Positions 62,378 to 64,000 of a DNA stretch of 64,000 bases are shown in pieces. Numbering within the stretch: position 1 is the first letter of the stretch; each line of letters starts with the position of its first letter. This DNA comes from Paenibacillus phyllosphaerae. Its GTDB lineage: Bacteria > Bacillota > Bacilli > Paenibacillales > Paenibacillaceae. The stretch lies in NCBI RefSeq assembly GCF_014192105.1, contig NZ_JACHXK010000022.1, forward strand, positions 1-64,000. Reading direction: 5' to 3'. Both the position numbers and the translations under genes were made by a program. Under the pieces are notes generated by a model. It was given only the letters and a program-made list of their open reading frames with translations, ran no database searches and was not told the origin of the DNA.

Positions 62378-62749
62378 ATGGAGGTTTTTGCGGAGTTTAT
62401 AGCCAAGATCGAGAACCCGGATCACCGGGCCCGCACGGAAGAAGTGCTCAACTGGGTGCATGAGAAATTCCCGAATCTGGTTCCGAAAGTCGCGTGGAAT
62501 CAGCCGATGTTCACCGATCACGATACATTCATCATCGGATTCAGCGTAGCCAAGCAGCATATGTCTGTCGCACCTGAACGGGCTGGCATTATCCATTTTG
62601 CCGATGACATCGTGCAGGTAGGCTACGACCACACCGATCAGCTGTTCCGCATCAAGTGGAGCAAACCGGTGGATTACGCCTTGCTGGAGCGGATCATCGA
62701 CTTCAACATATGGGACAAGGCCGACTGTGCGACGTTCTGGCGCAAGTAG
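62378..62749 (+). CDS. fra: Iron chaperone, frataxin-like (YdhG/Fra, DUF1801)
   Basis: Protein of 123 residues. ATG 62378 directly follows GGAGGGACGAT; the in-frame start at 62351 is not supported. It matches the Bacillus Fra/YdhG type ([68 protein letters not shown]), reported to deliver iron for Fe-S and heme assembly. A repeat GTTAT-7-ATAAC (62330-62346) upstream is not close enough to a Fur box to call. Confidence 0.87.
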   Translation: MEVFAEFIAKIENPDHRARTEEVLNWVHEKFPNLVPKVAWNQPMFTDHDTFIIGFSVAKQHMSVAPERAGIIHFADDIVQVGYDHTDQLFRIKWSKPVDYALLERIIDFNIWDKADCATFWRK

Positions 62750-62827
62750 GAAGCAAATGCAGCCGATCCTGAGGGTCGGCTGCCGGCGTGTCTGCATCTC
62801 TAATCTGCATAGATTAAGCGTCTAACC

Positions 62828-63226
62828 TTACCTCGCCCTTGGGATCAGAAAGGCTTTCTCCGTCTTCTCAAATCCGATCCGCGGATAATAATCCATTGCG
62901 GATGGAGCGGAGAGCAGGAGCAAAGAAACTTCTTCGCCTAGATGGTCACGCAAACGTTGGATTAGCGCAGTGCCTACCCCCGTCTTCTGGTAGTCCTTGC
63001 ATACGGCCAGGTCGGACAGATAACAACAATAGGCGAAGTCAGTGATCGCTCTCGCAACGCCCACCAGTTTGTCCCCATCCCAGGCAGACACATTCACATC
63101 GGCGTGATCGATCATCTTCTGGATCCGCCCGAGGTCGCTCGCCGGACGTTTGATGCCGGAACTTATGAATACCTCTGCAACGTCTTTGGCAAGAAGGGGA
63201 GCATTAACTTGATAAGCAATAGCCAT
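62828..63226 (-). CDS. GNAT family N-acetyltransferase
   Basis: Protein of 132 residues, compact GNAT: WDGDKLVGVARAITD, LSDLAVCKDYQKTGVGTALIQRL (acetyl-CoA loop QKTGVG) and FYPRIGFEK-like end (YYPRIGFEKTEKAF). This short form is often annotated as YjdJ/PA14-like acetyltransferase; substrate unknown. Confidence 0.9.
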   Translation of the reverse strand: MAIAYQVNAPLLAKDVAEVFISSGIKRPASDLGRIQKMIDHADVNVSAWDGDKLVGVARAITDFAYCCYLSDLAVCKDYQKTGVGTALIQRLRDHLGEEVSLLLLSAPSAMDYYPRIGFEKTEKAFLIPRAR

Positions 63227-63350
63227 AGGAACACCTCGTATGTAGTAGTGGTCTCATGATATAACAGGAATTGGAGTGGCAGGCAGTGCCAATTCAAACG
63301 GGTTTTAATAGACCAGTTACAGGTTTTTGGCTATGCGCCACGCCTTTCCT

Positions 63351-63380
63351 TTGACATTGATAATCACTATCATTTATTAT
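63351..63380 (+). promoter_or_regulatory. Fur-repressed promoter of the heme monooxygenase gene
   Basis: TTGACA (63351-63356), 18-bp spacer, TATTAT (63375-63380). A Fur box TGATAATCACTATCA (63358-63372, one mismatch to the 7-1-7 consensus) fills the spacer, so iron-loaded Fur should block RNA polymerase. Confidence 0.85.
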
Positions 63381-63424
63381 GAGTGTATACAAACGTATGC
63401 ATTTATTCTAATGGAGGTGCTTGC

Positions 63425-63757
63425 ATGCTTGTTCAAACGAGACAGATCGTTGTAGAGAAGGGCCATGCGGAAGAAGTGGTCGAACGCTTCAGCCAGGAGA
63501 GTCCGGTCGATGGAATGCCGGGTCTGATTGACCGCTCGGTTATGGTCAAGAAACGGACGAAGGACGAGGAAGAAGTACTCGTCATGATTCGCTGGGAATC
63601 CGAAGAGGCATGGAAGAATTGGGAGAAGAGCGACGTGCATATTCAAGGCCACCGGAATAACGCCGGCAAGTCGAAGCCGGAATATGTGAAGAGCACGACG
63701 GTGAGCATGTATGAAGTCAAGACGGTGCGCGAAGGCAAGGCGACTGTCACGGAATAG
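63425..63757 (+). CDS. Heme-degrading monooxygenase, HmoA/IsdG type
   Basis: Protein of 110 residues, ATG 63425 behind GGAGGTG. ABM ferredoxin-like fold with MIRWESEEAWKNWEKSDVHIQGHR, where the Asn-Trp-His region is that of IsdG/HmoA enzymes that open heme to free iron. The Fur-covered promoter supports an iron-scavenging role. Confidence 0.88.
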   Translation: MLVQTRQIVVEKGHAEEVVERFSQESPVDGMPGLIDRSVMVKKRTKDEEEVLVMIRWESEEAWKNWEKSDVHIQGHRNNAGKSKPEYVKSTTVSMYEVKTVREGKATVTE

Positions 63758-63772
63758 TTCCATATATCGTCT

Positions 63773-63813
63773 AAAAGAGAGGCCGCGTCCCCGTATGGGA
63801 ATCGCGGCCTCTT
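63773..63813. terminator. Terminator between the heme monooxygenase and DUF4190 genes
   Basis: Stem AGAGGCCGCG / CGCGGCCTCT with A-run before and TTCT after; serves converging genes. Confidence 0.8.
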
Positions 63814-63834
63814 CTGCTTGCGCACGCCAAAAAC

Positions 63835-64000
63835 TTACGAAAAGCTGTTGAAGTTGTTGTAATATTCCACATTCATCGAATCCGAGAAGAACACAAGCGC
63901 GATCACGACGAAGGCGAGGAGCAGACCGTACAACACGGTGCCGATAATGCCGCATACCAGACCTGCAATCGCTAGGCCGCGGCCCTGTTCGCTTGTCCGG
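63835..64000 (-). CDS. DUF4190-type membrane protein, C-terminal part
   Basis: Partial gene running off the right edge. The visible 54 codons read RTSEQGRGLAIAGLVCGIIG then a hydrophobic helix and end NNFNSFS. The G-AIAGLV-GIIG pattern is that of DUF4190 small membrane proteins. The N-terminus is outside the window. Confidence 0.75.
   Translation of the reverse strand, partial: RTSEQGRGLAIAGLVCGIIGTVLYGLLLAFVVIALVFFSDSMNVEYYNNFNSFS

Overview
The window looks like an origin-proximal chromosome segment of an endospore-forming, flagellated Firmicute, most likely Paenibacillus or a close relative. The evidence is the left-edge order 5S rRNA - guaB - dacA - pdxS - pdxT - serS - tRNA-Ser (as in Bacillales near oriC), spore and sporulation genes (SspP-like, Spo0E-like, a PAS histidine kinase), AGGAGG-type ribosome binding sites with frequent GTG/TTG starts, an SLH-anchored peptidase, a PL3 pectate lyase, and no outer-membrane genes. 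No insertion sequence, prophage or CRISPR array was seen.

Layout. 1-8 kb: rRNA operon end, nucleotide, cell-wall, PLP and tRNA-charging housekeeping genes. 8-16 kb: small spore-type genes, a lipoprotein, tRNA-Arg, Spo0E-like phosphatase, tadA, two groups of DnaA-box-like 9-mers, a sporulation-type kinase and rluF. 16-21 kb: motAB, an EAL c-di-GMP phosphodiesterase, then a c-di-GMP-I riboswitch driving a lone 40-residue membrane peptide. 21-25.5 kb: sulfurtransferase, MFS exporter, TetR regulator and small genes. 25.5-34.6 kb: a PucR regulator divergent from a catabolic operon of two cytosine-deaminase-like amidohydrolases and a branched-chain-amino-acid-type ABC transporter in which permease LivM is fused to ATPase LivG. 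34.6-37 kb: Fur-controlled iron-binding protein and a TerC protein behind a manganese (yybP-ykoY) riboswitch. 37-45.4 kb: DinB, DUF975, ECF sigma/anti-sigma pair, a gene remnant, SLH-S9 peptidase, an EamA exporter behind a purine-type riboswitch with its own promoter and terminator, and a pectate lyase. 45.7-54 kb: a second c-di-GMP-I riboswitch followed by a complete monoderm Tad/Flp pilus locus with three tandem pilin genes. 54-64 kb: frameshifted HPP gene, GntR regulator, exoA, SUFU-domain protein, a MacB-type ABC efflux operon, acetyltransferases, a frataxin-like iron chaperone and a Fur-controlled heme monooxygenase.

How it fits together. Motility (motAB), c-di-GMP turnover (EAL) and c-di-GMP sensing (two riboswitches, one on a membrane microprotein and one on a surface pilus) lie within 38 kb, suggesting a motile/sessile switch. 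Iron is handled by three dispersed genes, two with clear Fur boxes overlapping or next to their promoters. The most attractive undescribed items are the riboswitch-controlled 40-residue peptide, the purine-type riboswitch on an EamA exporter, and the PucR/amidohydrolase/ABC operon of unknown substrate.
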